In this document: positions 62,222-64,000 of the stretch, piece after piece
Layout of the letters: each line of letters opens with the position of its first letter
How positions within the stretch are numbered: the stretch's first letter is position 1
NCBI RefSeq assembly: GCF_019279795.1
Contig: NC_056733.1
Coordinates: 1,995,957,804-1,996,021,803, forward strand
Length of the DNA: 64,000 nt
Direction: 5' to 3'
From: Protopterus annectens
Lineage: Eukaryota > Chordata > Ceratodontiformes > Protopteridae
Program-made: the position numbers and the translations under genes
The notes under the pieces: generated by a model
What the model saw: only the letters and a program-made list of their open reading frames with translations
Databases searched by the model: none
Told to the model about the DNA's origin: nothing

Positions 62222-62739
62222 AGTATTTAGTTCATTATCTCATTTTTTTGCAGGTGACATCAGTTACCCTAACACTGACTGAATCATGTTTGTTAGTCTA
62301 TCCTTTTATAAAATATTACTATCTGTTATTTCCCAACTTAATTATAAACAGGAAGGTTCCTTCCCTATGAGATGTGTCTCTATCCTTGACACATTCTTTG
62401 TTTTGTCTGCTTTGATAAATATGTTTGAAGCATTTAGCTCTGCAGGGTCTTCTCATCAGCTTTGTGTTGTAGACAAATTGTTTATTTCTTATAACTTACC
62501 TTAGATATCTGAGTTTCATGACAGTTTTTTTAGATATCACCATCCAGTATAATAAACACTCACATTAGCCTCTGAAACTGGTTGGAATACATGTCTAACA
62601 ATGATTATCGTATTGCTGGAACACCTTTTATGAAACACTTTATATCTTAATTGAAAAGTATGCCCCCATGAGCAAAGCAAAAACTAGATTGTTTAAGTAG
62701 CCTTGTTGTTAGAACAGCAAAATACAATCAGTATCTTCT
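62222..62739. other. unassigned DNA
   Basis: Nothing recognised. Confidence 0.4.
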
Positions 62740-63082
62740 TCTTTCAGCTTTTCCCGTTTAGGGGTCACCACAGCAGATCACCTGTCTGCTCATGATTGGC
62801 AGTGGAGTTTTACAGTGTTGAGTTGCCAGCCCAGCGTCCAACCTTCCACAGAAGGCACACACACACACATGCGCTCACACCTACGGCCCACTTAGAATAT
62901 CCAATCCACTTGTAGCATGTCTTTGGGATGTGGGAGGAAACTGGAGCACCCGGAGGAAACCCACACGACCACAGGGAGGACATGCAGACTCCGCACAGCA
63001 GGCACCCCAGCCAAGGATCAAACCAGGGAACCTCTTGCTGTGAGGCAACAATGCTAACCACTGCACCACCGTGGCCGCCCAG
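62740..63082 (-). mobile_element. tRNA-derived SINE, copy 3
   Basis: Full-length relative of the copies at 20107 and 41690. The minus-strand head carries GCGGCCACGGTGGTGCAGTG and TTGCCTCACAGCAAGAGG, with B box GGTTTGATCC, the CCTCCGGGTGCTCCAGTTTC body and an end near TTCAGCTTTTCCCGTTTAGG (plus strand). A short CACACA run lies at 62856-62869. Confidence 0.8.
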
Positions 63083-64000
63083 CAAAATGCATGTGTTGTA
63101 TAGCAAAATACAATCAGTATATTACAGTAAAAATACCACTGTAAAATCTAAAAATGTATCTAACTGCAAGTAATCATATGTTCATTTTCTCCCTCTTCAG
63201 TGTCATTAAAAAATCCATTTGACATTATAAGGCATAGTACAAAATGAAATTAACCAAGAATATAACAACTAGCCTAAGGTGTTATTTAAATGCAGTTAAT
63301 GATCTAATTTTAGCAGCTCAGCATAAGCGATTTGATCTCTGATGAGATAACGTGTTTGTATATTTTGTAAGGCCTTCTCTGTTGCAGCTACAACCAGTAA
63401 TCACTGGTAATTTGGTTGTCTGTTAGAAGGTGCTCAGACTGATACTGAAGTAGTATTTAAAGTAGTCATTAAAACTAAGAATAATCCAACTAGTAGATAT
63501 GATCTGTTTCTACAATTCTTTAAAAATACTCCGAAAAACATTGGTCCTAATTTGTGAGATGTTTAGATAATGTTACCCTTTATCATTATGAACTGTAACA
63601 TTGTAATTTGATTTTTATACCCTCTACTTTCATACTATTAAGCAAAACAAATTAATAAAACTCTGCTAAGCTCTGCTGATTTAATAAAATATAATAACAA
63701 CTATCACAAAAAATATATACATTTCTTTCTACCGAATTAATAAAATATAATGCAACTGTCATGAAAAATAACATTCATTAACAGTAATTCCTAAAATGTG
63801 AAAACTTTGTCCCACTTGTAGACTTGTATGAAAATATATATGATGAAAACAAAAGATATATTTATGCACAAAAGTAATTGCACAGATGAGTGCCAATTAC
63901 TAGTGTTTCCAAAAGAAGCCTGGTTCCCATATTTTACATGCTCATTATTATTACTTTATGTTTACAAGAAATAGTTGTATGCATGTTCAGATAAATTCAG
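63083..64000. other. unassigned AT-rich DNA
   Basis: No exon or repeat was recognised. Confidence 0.4.

Noticed and set aside
61580-63430. Candidate terminal transferrin exons after AG acceptors (61590, 62255, 63201, 63388)
   Set aside because: None encodes anything like the expected LLEACTF end. The short frames to stop look random.

Overview
The window is nuclear DNA of a vertebrate with a large, repeat-rich genome. Three properly phased exons (49322-49383, 51928-52112, 60588-60780, + strand) encode the end of the C-lobe of a transferrin-family protein, so at least 49-61 kb lies inside that gene. Almost everything else is transposable-element sequence. The mix (CR1 and L2-like LINEs, Penelope-like elements with GIY-YIG domains and hammerhead motifs, a Gmr1-like Gypsy element, tRNA-derived SINEs, many MITEs, long TA and CA microsatellites) suggests an amphibian or lobe-finned/other non-amniote fish. 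I cannot name the species. There is no bacterial-style operon or CRISPR array.

Layout. 1-2.8 kb: unassigned DNA with a decayed tRNA-Arg(CCT) copy. 2.8-7 kb: microsatellites, a near-perfect palindromic MITE (3342-3629), an L2-like LINE fragment (-) and small MITEs. 7.1-7.9 kb: end of a Penelope-like element (PLE) with a hammerhead motif. 8.95-19.05 kb: one PLE (PLE-A, +) split by a second (PLE-B, -). PLE-B shows the tandem pseudo-LTR layout of the class and is flanked by a ~525 bp direct duplication of PLE-A. 20.1-26 kb: a SINE, then an L2-like LINE (-) carrying a MITE with an 8 bp target duplication and a solo Gypsy LTR. 26.6-38 kb: a long CR1 copy (-) broken by a PLE end, a 348 bp MITE (9 bp target duplication), a 2.27 kb terminal-inverted-repeat element (10 bp target duplication) and a degenerate Gypsy element. 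38.4-41.3 kb: a triplicated repeat with a CR1 tail inserted. 42.9-47.1 kb: a fuller L2-like LINE (+). 47.3-49.2 kb: SINE-like repeat, MITE and TA arrays. 49.3-60.8 kb: transferrin exons with two MITEs and a nearly intact CR1 (52.85-57.05 kb, ORF1 esterase plus ORF2 endonuclease/RT) in the introns. 60.8-64 kb: intron or flank with two SINEs.

The most interesting signals are: (1) five hammerhead-ribozyme motifs tied to PLE ends, two with compensatory stem II changes; (2) a family of MITEs with different termini, 8-10 bp target duplications and one shared ~60 bp core, found five times; (3) the PLE-in-PLE insertion with a ~525 bp duplication; (4) a SINE whose 3' tail matches the resident CR1 tail; (5) a Gypsy element whose two ends are both the same LTR end in inverted orientation.
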